Shown here piece by piece: positions 1 through 4,301 of a DNA stretch of 6,202 nt (position 1 is its first letter; the number at the start of each line of letters is the position of its first letter). The notes under the pieces were generated by a model that worked only from the letters and a program-made list of their open reading frames with translations, was not told the origin of the DNA and ran no database searches. The position numbers and the translations under genes were made by a program. The stretch is from Methanobacteriota archaeon (GTDB lineage Archaea; Methanobacteriota; Methanobacteria; Methanobacteriales; Methanobacteriaceae). Location of the stretch: contig JAEYQZ010000078.1 in NCBI GenBank assembly GCA_023409695.1, positions 1-6,202 of the forward strand, read 5' to 3'.

Positions 1-41
<41 letters not shown>

Positions 42-43
42 AA

Positions 44-115
<72 letters not shown>

Positions 116-148
116 GGAGTGCGTCTAACTTGAATATAGTTCTATTCC

Positions 149-155
149 TATATAA
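149..155 (-). promoter_or_regulatory. TATA box for the tRNA-Val/tRNA-Phe unit
   Basis: The minus strand reads GGGAAAAGG-TTATATA-GG here, a purine-rich BRE-like stretch followed by an archaeal TATA box. The usual 22-27 nt distance would start transcription near position 126, about 10 nt before the mature 5' end of tRNA-Val at 115. No other box sits at a suitable distance. The position is inferred from motif and spacing only. Confidence 0.6.
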
Positions 156-394
156 CCTTTTCCCTTTTTTCATTGAATTTTTTTGTGAAACAGTAAAATA
201 AATCAAATTATTCTGACTTTTTAACCATTTCTTGTTAAACTTGCTTAAATTATTTGCTAATTACCATATGTGTTTATACATTATATTCTTTAAAATTTTA
301 ATTTATGCAATTTATTGATTAAAATATAATATATGTTAGATACGGATTATCAGGAACTATTTCTAGATTATTTGAGTAAAAAAGCATACATTAA

Positions 395-402
395 TTATAA
401 AT
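395..402 (+). promoter_or_regulatory. Candidate TATA box for the GerW-DUF2953 cluster
   Basis: TTATAAAT at 395-402 resembles the methanogen box TTTATATA. Transcription would start near 422-426, leaving a leader of about 27 nt that includes the strong SD at 438-444. A second box-like run at 421-430 (TATATATAAA) would place the start near 450, downstream of the SD, so it is less likely to serve this gene. Motif-based inference only. Confidence 0.45.
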
Positions 403-437
403 ATTAGTAAAACAACTTATTATATATAAAAATCCTT

Positions 438-444
438 GGGAGGG
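438..444 (+). promoter_or_regulatory. Shine-Dalgarno site of the GerW gene
   Basis: GGGAGGG lies 7 nt before the ATG at 452 and matches the archaeal anti-SD CCUCC. It is the strongest SD on the left side of the window. It fixes the start of the GerW gene and argues for a leadered transcript. Confidence 0.75.
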
Positions 445-451
445 TTGAATT

Positions 452-871
452 ATGGACGTGGAGCCGATAAAAACTACGGTAGATGAGCTTTTAAAAGTTT
501 TGGCAACTGAAAATGTAATTGGTGAGACAATAGAGACTGAGGATAAAATAATTATTCCAGTTACAAAATTTGGAATGGCATTTGGTGCTGCAAGCGCTGA
601 AGGCAGCGCACTTAAGGATCAAAGTGGAAAAGGCAGTGGTGCTGGTGGTGGTGCAGGTATTGAACCAATAGCTATGGTAGTTGTCTTTAAAGGTATGGAA
701 GGTCCTGAAAGTGTTAGAGTTATGCATCTAACCAAACCTAGCCCAATGGGTAGGGCAGTATCTGAAGCTATGCCTGCAGTAATTGACCTTATGAAAGAAG
801 GTAAAGAAACTGTAAAAGAAATGAGAGAAAAAAAAGAAGAAGAGAAAGAAGAAAAGGAAGAAAGTGAATAA
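452..871 (+). CDS. GerW/YtfJ-family protein (spore-protein family homologue)
   Basis: This 139-residue protein has the layout of the GerW/YtfJ family (Spore_YtfJ). An N-terminal helix (residues about 5-20) is followed by VIGETIETEDKIIIPVTKFG (22-41), a Gly/Ser/Ala-rich loop (42-69, including GAGGGAG), the strand EPIAMVVVF (71-79), VRVMHLT (88-94) and an amphipathic helix (98-115). The last 25 residues are a highly charged Glu/Lys tail. No signal peptide or membrane segment is seen, so it is probably cytosolic. In Bacillus subtilis the family member YtfJ/GerW is tied to spore germination. A methanogen does not sporulate, so that role cannot be carried over and the function here is unknown. The next gene encodes DUF2953, the same partner family as Bacillus ytfI, which supports the family call. 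The start is set by the SD at 438-444. Confidence 0.88.
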   Translation: MDVEPIKTTVDELLKVLATENVIGETIETEDKIIIPVTKFGMAFGAASAEGSALKDQSGKGSGAGGGAGIEPIAMVVVFKGMEGPESVRVMHLTKPSPMGRAVSEAMPAVIDLMKEGKETVKEMREKKEEEKEEKEESE

Positions 872-885
872 TCTTTTCTACTTAA

Positions 886-891
886 TTTTTT
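886..891 (+). terminator. Oligo-T run after the GerW gene, possible partial terminator
   Basis: The 38-nt gap between the GerW stop codon and the next start contains TCTTTTCT and then six T residues at 886-891. Archaeal RNA polymerase can terminate on oligo-T without a hairpin, so some transcripts may stop here and lower expression of the downstream genes. No stem-loop is visible. Weak evidence. Confidence 0.25.
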
Positions 892-909
892 GTAATTAGG
901 AACTAAAGA

Positions 910-1500
910 GTGAATTTAATGCTCGTAGCGACCGCCATAATCCTGATTATTCTGATAGTTGTAGCTGGAATTCTGGCGGTTCCATTTCATATATACCTTA
1001 ATGTATACAATACTGGTTTTAAAATCAAGGGGACTTTTAGATTAACCTGGATGAAACTAAAATTAATCCAGAGAGAAATCCCTCCAGAAAAACAATCACA
1101 AAAGAAAGAAAATAAAAAGGAAACTGAATTTGAAATAAGCAGCATTCCCAAAATTTTGTTTCTTTTAATTGAATCATGGCCTTATCTTGAGAAGGTGTTT
1201 AACAGTTTTTTAAAATCTACCTCTTTTGAAATATTTTCTTTAAATTTAACTCTTGGATTGGGAGATCCTGCAGATACAGCTATGGTCAGCGGTTATTTCT
1301 GGGCTGCATCCTCCTTGCTGAATATAATTCCTAAAGCTTACATATCACTGGAACCTGATTTTTTAAATGAGAAACTAGAAGTGGATGCAACTTTAAAAAT
1401 GAAAATACGGCTTTTTTGGATAGTTGTTGAAATTATAAGGGCTTTCACCAAGAAACCTGTAAGGGCACTTTTAAAAGAATTAAGGGAAACTAGAGGTTAA
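910..1500 (+). CDS. DUF2953 (YtfI-like) membrane-anchored protein
   Basis: This 196-residue protein begins with a strongly hydrophobic segment (residues about 4-26) that should be a single N-terminal membrane anchor. A Lys/Glu-rich linker follows (55-75). The conserved core of the DUF2953 family is then seen as LNLTLGLGDPADTAMVSGYFW (111-131). A second hydrophobic stretch (about 166-178) may be amphipathic or membrane-associated, and the C-terminus is basic. The biochemical function of DUF2953 is not known. In Bacillus the ytfI gene of this family adjoins ytfJ/gerW, the same neighbour as here, so a joint role at the membrane is a reasonable inference. The GTG at 910 has AGG at 898-900 with suitable spacing. 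An ATG three codons later (919) is an alternative. The stop lies 3 nt before the next gene, so the two are co-translated. Confidence 0.8.
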   Translation: MNLMLVATAIILIILIVVAGILAVPFHIYLNVYNTGFKIKGTFRLTWMKLKLIQREIPPEKQSQKKENKKETEFEISSIPKILFLLIESWPYLEKVFNSFLKSTSFEIFSLNLTLGLGDPADTAMVSGYFWAASSLLNIIPKAYISLEPDFLNEKLEVDATLKMKIRLFWIVVEIIRAFTKKPVRALLKELRETRG

Positions 1501-1503
1501 ATA

Positions 1504-1746
1504 ATGGTTAAATCTAACTTTACAGAGAATTTTGATGTTAAAACTATTGTTGGCAATTTTATTGGGGCACATGATAAAATTCTCCATCCTATAGTTAGGA
1601 TTTCTATTTTAAGGGATAATAAAATGACTATTGTTGGATCATGGATAGTTCCAATTGCATTTGTGGTGGAAGAAAATGGAGAAAAATATATTATTTCTTT
1701 AACTGACGAAAAAATTAACCAGAATGAGATTTTAAATATGGTATAA
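1504..1746 (+). CDS. Small GerW-like protein lacking the glycine-rich loop
   Basis: This 80-residue protein starts 3 nt after the DUF2953 stop, with GAGGT (1493-1497) inside that gene as ribosome-binding site, so it is translationally coupled. Residues 14-33 align without gaps to residues 21-40 of the GerW protein encoded upstream, sharing G17, I20, D24-K25-I26 and P29, with many conservative hydrophobic matches. IVPIAFVV (48-55) matches IEPIAMVV (70-77) of that protein, and ISLT (64-67) matches MHLT (91-94). The Gly/Ala-rich loop and the charged C-terminal tail are missing. I infer a divergent, trimmed GerW paralogue, possibly a binding partner of the full-length protein. It has no signal peptide or membrane segment. 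The gene is well supported by position and SD; the homology is by eye and moderately sure. Confidence 0.75.
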   Translation: MVKSNFTENFDVKTIVGNFIGAHDKILHPIVRISILRDNKMTIVGSWIVPIAFVVEENGEKYIISLTDEKINQNEILNMV

Positions 1747-1787
1747 TCTGATATTGTTATATTTATGTTTTAATACATGTTAATTGT

Positions 1788-2210
1788 TTATTTGGAGTTT
1801 CTTAAACCGAATTCAAATGAATCTTCCCAATCATCTAGACATGAAATTTTAATGGGAACATTTAACATTCTACTTTTTATCTGAGCTTTTTCTTTACAGC
1901 ATGGAGGAACTAATATATGAAAATTTACACCAGGTTTAGAAGATAATGCTTTCCAAAGCTTCTTATTTTTATTAGATAAAACATCGGAGCAGTTTTCATA
2001 TTTGATTACCATTATGTCATTTCTTTTAACTGCGAATATGTCTAATGTGTAGCTTGGGTATTTAATATCAAAATTACTTAAGATTTTATTGGGGTATTCA
2101 AAGTTCCGTTTTACAATGTAGCCTTCCTTTTGCAGTGTATCCACTAAAGATTTAGCTATATTTCCTGGAAGCTCATTTTTTATTTTCATACTGCTGGTTC
2201 TAATGCCCAT
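1788..2210 (-). CDS. Conserved-hypothetical protein, possible degenerate PD-(D/E)XK fold
   Basis: I do not recognise a named family. From the start chosen here the protein has 140 residues. It shows a helix (about 16-29), a strand around GYIVKRNFEY (30-39), then YTLDIFAV (54-61) and DIMVIKYEN (65-73). A Lys-rich helix (81-90), NFHILVPP (96-103) and a C-terminal region end the protein. This order resembles restriction-endonuclease-like folds, with D57 and K70 in place, but the expected Glu of the E-x-K motif is Val68. If the fold is right, it is likely non-catalytic. An in-frame ATG at 2237 would add 9 residues. I prefer the ATG at 2210 because GAGGGG (2218-2223) precedes it by 7 nt, and the TATA box at 2256-2263 would start transcription at about 2235. 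It converges with the GerW cluster, 41 bp apart. Confidence 0.7.
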   Translation of the reverse strand: MGIRTSSMKIKNELPGNIAKSLVDTLQKEGYIVKRNFEYPNKILSNFDIKYPSYTLDIFAVKRNDIMVIKYENCSDVLSNKNKKLWKALSSKPGVNFHILVPPCCKEKAQIKSRMLNVPIKISCLDDWEDSFEFGLRNSK

Positions 2211-2255
2211 ATCAATGCCCCTCATCAATTTACTCATGAAATGTAATCTTCAAGA

Positions 2256-2263
2256 TATATAAA
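2256..2263 (-). promoter_or_regulatory. TATA box for the 1788-2210 gene
   Basis: The minus strand reads TTTATATA, a perfect match to the methanogen promoter box. Transcription is predicted near 2234-2236, giving a leader of about 25 nt with SD GAGGGG (2218-2223) before the ATG at 2210. The first in-frame ATG (2237) would lie at or just outside the transcript end. A second identical box at 2316-2323 could give a longer leader. Confidence 0.6.
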
Positions 2264-2339
2264 TGGTTATCAGTTATATTTAAAAATTTTAACAGTGTTT
2301 AAATCAATAAAGAATATATAAAATCTTGTAATAGAACTA

Positions 2340-2537
2340 TCATTCCATGGGATACTCAATACGTAATTTATAACCTGCTTTTTCGCTTAACAGAACTGTT
2401 CCTGGAATAAACTGGTTTTCATATTCTTTTACAATTCTCGATATGTTTTTATATGTTTCATATTTTTCATCCACAATTCCCTTCTTTACAAGGATCATGT
2501 ATCTCATTTTAATGATTTCATCCTTCAGTTCATCCAT
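2340..2537 (-). CDS. Small hypothetical protein, 65 residues
   Basis: I do not recognise this protein. It is short and charged, with a probable helix over residues 2-18 (MDELKDEIIKMRYMILVKK), a second helix around 25-40 (KYETYKNISRIVKEYE), and a C-terminal part likely to form two strands (TVLLSEK and YKLRIEY). It has no signal peptide, membrane segment, cysteines or metal motif. An upstream in-frame ATG at 2576 would add 13 residues. The ATG at 2537 is preferred because AGGTGAT (2541-2547) sits directly before it and a TATA-like box at 2586-2593 would start transcription near 2565, inside the longer frame. Good translation signals make it a likely real gene. The same strand carries the next gene downstream, but a full promoter lies between them. 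Confidence 0.65.
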   Translation of the reverse strand: MDELKDEIIKMRYMILVKKGIVDEKYETYKNISRIVKEYENQFIPGTVLLSEKAGYKLRIEYPME

Positions 2538-2540
2538 TTT

Positions 2541-2547
2541 ATCACCT
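2541..2547 (-). promoter_or_regulatory. Shine-Dalgarno site deciding the start of the 65-residue gene
   Basis: The minus strand reads AGGTGAT, then AAA and ATG at 2537. It is an almost full match to the archaeal anti-SD and has the same AGG-to-ATG distance (7 nt) as the regulator gene starting at 3466. It places the start 13 codons inside the longest open frame. Confidence 0.75.
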
Positions 2548-2557
2548 GTTTTGAGAT

Positions 2558-2649
2558 ATGTGCACAACTTCAACATATTTCGATCATATAATTCAGATAA
2601 TGTAATTATTTTTTTTATTATATCTTCCGTTTTGTTGAAATATGTACAT
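2558..2649. repeat. Imperfect inverted repeat flanking the 65-residue gene promoter
   Basis: The arm ATGTGCACAACTTCAACA at 2558-2575 is matched, inverted, by TGTTGAAATATGTACAT at 2633-2649, with a few mismatches and one gap. Each arm contains a short perfect palindrome (TGTGCACA at 2559-2566, ATGTACAT at 2642-2649). The TATA-like box at 2586-2593 lies between the arms, and the predicted transcript start near 2565 falls in the left arm. This could be a two-site operator. In AT-rich DNA part of the match may be chance. Confidence 0.4.
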
Positions 2650-2693
2650 TACATATCAATATTTTCTGTACAATAATAAAGTGTCGGAACTAG

Positions 2694-2701
2694 TATATAA
2701 A
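2694..2701 (-). promoter_or_regulatory. Second candidate TATA box upstream of the 65-residue gene
   Basis: The minus strand reads GAAAAATA then TTTATATA, a good BRE-plus-box match. It predicts transcription from about 2672 leftward, which would give the 65-residue gene a leader of roughly 135 nt carrying both arms of the inverted repeat, or produce a short RNA. No open frame with an SD lies just downstream of it. Confidence 0.4.
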
Positions 2702-2853
2702 TATTTTTCAATATTTTTCTTTAAAATCCCTTCATTGCTCAGATAATTATTCATATATATGAACATTGTATAAAATAACTAGTTTTTTATGAAAATAGTT
2801 ATAAAATCTAAATTAAAATGAAAGAAAATTTGGTGAATTTATCATTATGCTGT

Positions 2854-2859
2854 AAAAAA
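2854..2859 (-). terminator. Oligo-T run downstream of the regulator gene
   Basis: On the minus strand, six T residues occur about 60 nt after the regulator stop codon, preceded by a T5 run at 2893-2897. This is the oligo-T type of terminator common in archaea. No hairpin is apparent, so the assignment is weak. Confidence 0.3.
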
Positions 2860-2917
2860 TTAGTATTTTACTTCTAGTTTGGGAATATGGATAAAAATAT
2901 TAGAATTGTGGATTTTA

Positions 2918-3466
2918 TTAGATAATTGCAATCCTTCCAGCTTGTGTTATGGCATATTTCTCAAATAATCTTGATTTTTTAACTAAACCTCTGTCTATGA
3001 GTCCTGCTAAATGTTTATATGTCATTGCACGGGATATTTCTGCATTATTTCCAATTTCAACAGCACTTAAATCTTCATTAGCTAAAAGCTCCAGAATTTT
3101 TTGTCTTGTCTTTGATATATCTAATTTTAAAAGGGGTATTCTCAGGACCCTGTCGTTATGACAGCTGAAAATTGCGTTTATTTTCTCTTTATTTGCTACA
3201 AAATTAAGTAGAGAACCCAAATCATCGCCTCCATAGGCAATAAATACTTCTCCATGTTTTTTAGCAGCATTTATAACTTGTGATATCTCTTTACATATTT
3301 CTACGGGATCTTCTGTTTCAATTTTAATTTCACCGCCTTTAATGAATTTATCTAATTCAGTTCTTCTGCGGTGTTTTCCACTTAAAATGATCACGCCTTC
3401 AGCTTGTGTTTTCATAGAAGCGTTAAACAAGCACTGGCCCTTGAGGTTTGTAATTAGGGTTCTCAT
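2918..3466 (-). CDS. Winged-helix regulator with CARF-like N-terminal domain
   Basis: This 182-residue protein has two parts. Residues 118-182 form a winged helix-turn-helix: KTRQKILELLANEDLSA, then IGNNAEISRAMTYKHLAGLIDRGLV with the recognition helix about 145-159, and a wing ending KYAIT. The N-terminal part begins MRTLITNLKG and continues GVIILSG (24-30), a helix (55-71), EVFIAYGGDD (73-82), a helix (83-93) and NAIFSCHNDRVLRIPLLKL. This alternating strand-helix order, with a Gly-rich turn after a strand, resembles the CARF ligand-binding domain of Csa3-type regulators, though shorter. No CRISPR repeats or cas genes are in view. The start is fixed by AGGTGA (3471-3476). The gene is divergent from the glutamate synthase-like operon and may regulate it and itself. 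The wHTH call is firm; the CARF assignment is tentative. Confidence 0.82.
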   Translation of the reverse strand: MRTLITNLKGQCLFNASMKTQAEGVIILSGKHRRRTELDKFIKGGEIKIETEDPVEICKEISQVINAAKKHGEVFIAYGGDDLGSLLNFVANKEKINAIFSCHNDRVLRIPLLKLDISKTRQKILELLANEDLSAVEIGNNAEISRAMTYKHLAGLIDRGLVKKSRLFEKYAITQAGRIAII

Positions 3467-3517
3467 TCTTTCACCTGTAAATAACTACCAGTTTTAAGTA
3501 TTTTAATTATACAACTT

Positions 3518-3540
3518 TAGTCTCATTTAATTGTAGACTA
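3518..3540. repeat. Dyad TAGTCT-N11-AGACTA, candidate operator
   Basis: Perfect 6-bp arms at 3518-3523 and 3535-3540 are separated by 11 bp, so the half-sites are 17 bp apart centre to centre. The dyad lies just upstream of the regulator's TATA-like box and upstream of the operon's boxes. That is a fitting place for a dimeric wHTH protein to act on both genes. Binding is inferred from position only. Confidence 0.4.
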
Positions 3541-3545
3541 TTCAA

Positions 3546-3562
3546 CTATATATGTTATATAG
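3546..3562. repeat. Perfect palindrome CTATATA-TGT-TATATAG, promoter or operator
   Basis: Seven-base arms at 3546-3552 and 3556-3562 are perfectly complementary around the 3-bp centre TGT. The right arm can act as the TATA box of the glt-like operon, so a repressor bound here would block TBP. An alternating TA sequence readily forms chance palindromes, but a perfect 17-bp dyad between divergent promoters is worth recording. Confidence 0.4.
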
Positions 3563-3629
3563 ATGCGAAGGTTTATTTAAGTTCCCAATTTATTTTAAAT
3601 AAAAAAATATGAATTGGAGGATAATGAAT

Positions 3630-4301
3630 ATGGCTGATGGAGTAACATCCGAAAGTGAACTATCCACACGTCAGGTAAATGTGGGAATTAAAAATGAAAT
3701 AGCCGATAAAAAACATCTCTTAGCGATTGAAGTGCCTAAAAAACTGGATTCTATAGCAGTTGGCCTTGGGGATGGAGTCAATGTAACTTTAAAAGGTGAT
3801 GTTGGTGATTTTGTCGGGGCACTTAATAATGGTGCAAGGATAGAGATTGAAGGCAATGCTGGACGATACGTTGGTAATAATATGACCGGCGGTGAAATAA
3901 TTGTTAATGGTTCGGCTGAAGATGGTGTAGGTTTTGGAACCTATGAAGGTACGGTTGTAGTCCATGGAAGTGCCGGTGATGGAATAGGACAATTAAATAA
4001 AGGAGGATTAATTGTCATTGATGGAGACATTGGAAATCTTGCAGGTCTTTACATGTTAAGTGGGGATATCATTGTAACGGGCAGCACAGGTATTGACACT
4101 GGTGACTGGATGATCGGGGGTTCAATATATGTCGGAGGAAACTACAAAACAGGTACAAATGCAGAAATTCGTCAAATGAGTGATGATGATAAGCAAAAAC
4201 TTAGAAATATTTTCGCTATTTATAAAATAGATGCAGATATTGACAGTTTTACTAAAATAGAACCCAAAAAATTAAGGCCATTTTACGGTGATGAAAAATG
4301 A
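3630..4301 (+). CDS. GXGXG beta-helix protein, glutamate synthase alpha domain 3
   Basis: Residues about 49-170 of the 223-residue product form seven repeats of roughly 18-20 residues of the type G-x-hydrophobic-x-hydrophobic-x-G-x2-G-x3-G, for example GARIEIEGNAGRYVG and GLIVIDGDIGNLAG. This is the right-handed beta-helix of the GXGXG family (C-terminal domain of bacterial GltB, also in formylmethanofuran dehydrogenase subunit C). In archaea this domain is a separate subunit, thought to be structural, placing the glutaminase and synthase modules. A short N-terminal extension and a charged C-terminal tail flank the helix. The next gene overlaps it by 4 nt (ATGA), which points to a complex with that synthase subunit rather than formylmethanofuran dehydrogenase. 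The ATG at 3630 is preferred for its 9-nt distance from GGAGG; ATGs at 3609 and 3624 are in frame, but the first precedes the SD and the second is only 3 nt from it. Confidence 0.88.
   Translation: MADGVTSESELSTRQVNVGIKNEIADKKHLLAIEVPKKLDSIAVGLGDGVNVTLKGDVGDFVGALNNGARIEIEGNAGRYVGNNMTGGEIIVNGSAEDGVGFGTYEGTVVVHGSAGDGIGQLNKGGLIVIDGDIGNLAGLYMLSGDIIVTGSTGIDTGDWMIGGSIYVGGNYKTGTNAEIRQMSDDDKQKLRNIFAIYKIDADIDSFTKIEPKKLRPFYGDEK

Larger units (their letters stand above)
116..451. other. Divergent intergenic region, about 336 bp
   Basis: This AT-rich stretch separates the minus-strand tRNA genes from the plus-strand GerW gene. It holds the tRNA promoter near 149-155 and a candidate promoter for the GerW gene near 395-402. 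The part from about 160 to 330 is low-complexity A/T sequence in which I see no gene, repeat array or RNA fold. A 24-codon open frame at 333-407 has no ribosome-binding site and is not called. Confidence 0.6.
2538..2917. other. Intergenic region, about 380 bp, promoters and short palindromes
   Basis: This AT-rich stretch lies between two minus-strand genes. On the right it is the 3' flank of the regulator gene, with T runs on the minus strand at 2893-2897 and 2854-2859 that could end transcription. On the left it is the control region of the 65-residue gene, with TATA-like boxes at 2586-2593 and 2694-2701 (minus TTTATATA) and palindromes at 2559-2566, 2642-2649 and 2667-2672. Open frames in this stretch are short and lack SD sites; no gene is called. 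Confidence 0.55.
3467..3629. promoter_or_regulatory. Divergent control region between regulator and glt-like operon
   Basis: This 163-bp region must drive transcription both ways. For the minus-strand regulator, a TATA-like TATAATTA (plus 3504-3511) predicts a start near 3482 and a short leader containing AGGTGA (3471-3476). For the plus-strand operon, box-like TATATA at 3556-3561 (start about 3583) and TTTATTTA at 3572-3579 (start about 3600) are both possible. The SD GGAGG at 3616-3620 precedes the chosen ATG at 3630 by 9 nt. Two dyads lie between the promoters and are listed separately. Confidence 0.55.

Noticed and set aside
333..407. 24-codon plus-strand open frame with a protein-like composition upstream of the GerW gene.
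   Set aside because: There is no SD, no promoter at a suitable distance, and its stop lies next to the likely GerW promoter. It is too short to support by sequence alone.
1747..1787. Possible shared bidirectional terminator hairpin between the converging genes.
   Set aside because: Only weak partial complementarity is present in AT-rich sequence, with no clear T tract in either direction.
2443..2676. 77-codon plus-strand open frame covering the start of the minus-strand 65-residue gene.
   Set aside because: It is rich in Phe/Ser/Ile as expected from antisense reading of AT-rich DNA, has no SD, and overlaps a gene with good translation signals.
2818..2877. 19-codon plus-strand open frame in the gap before the regulator gene.
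   Set aside because: There is no ribosome-binding site and no recognisable product; it is consistent with chance.
2918..3466. Association of the CARF-like regulator with a CRISPR array.
   Set aside because: No regularly spaced direct repeats and no cas genes occur anywhere in the window.
3630..4301. Formylmethanofuran dehydrogenase subunit C, another methanogen protein with the same beta-helix.
   Set aside because: The 4-nt overlap with a glutamate synthase barrel gene and the lack of other Fmd/Fwd subunits favour the glutamate synthase role.
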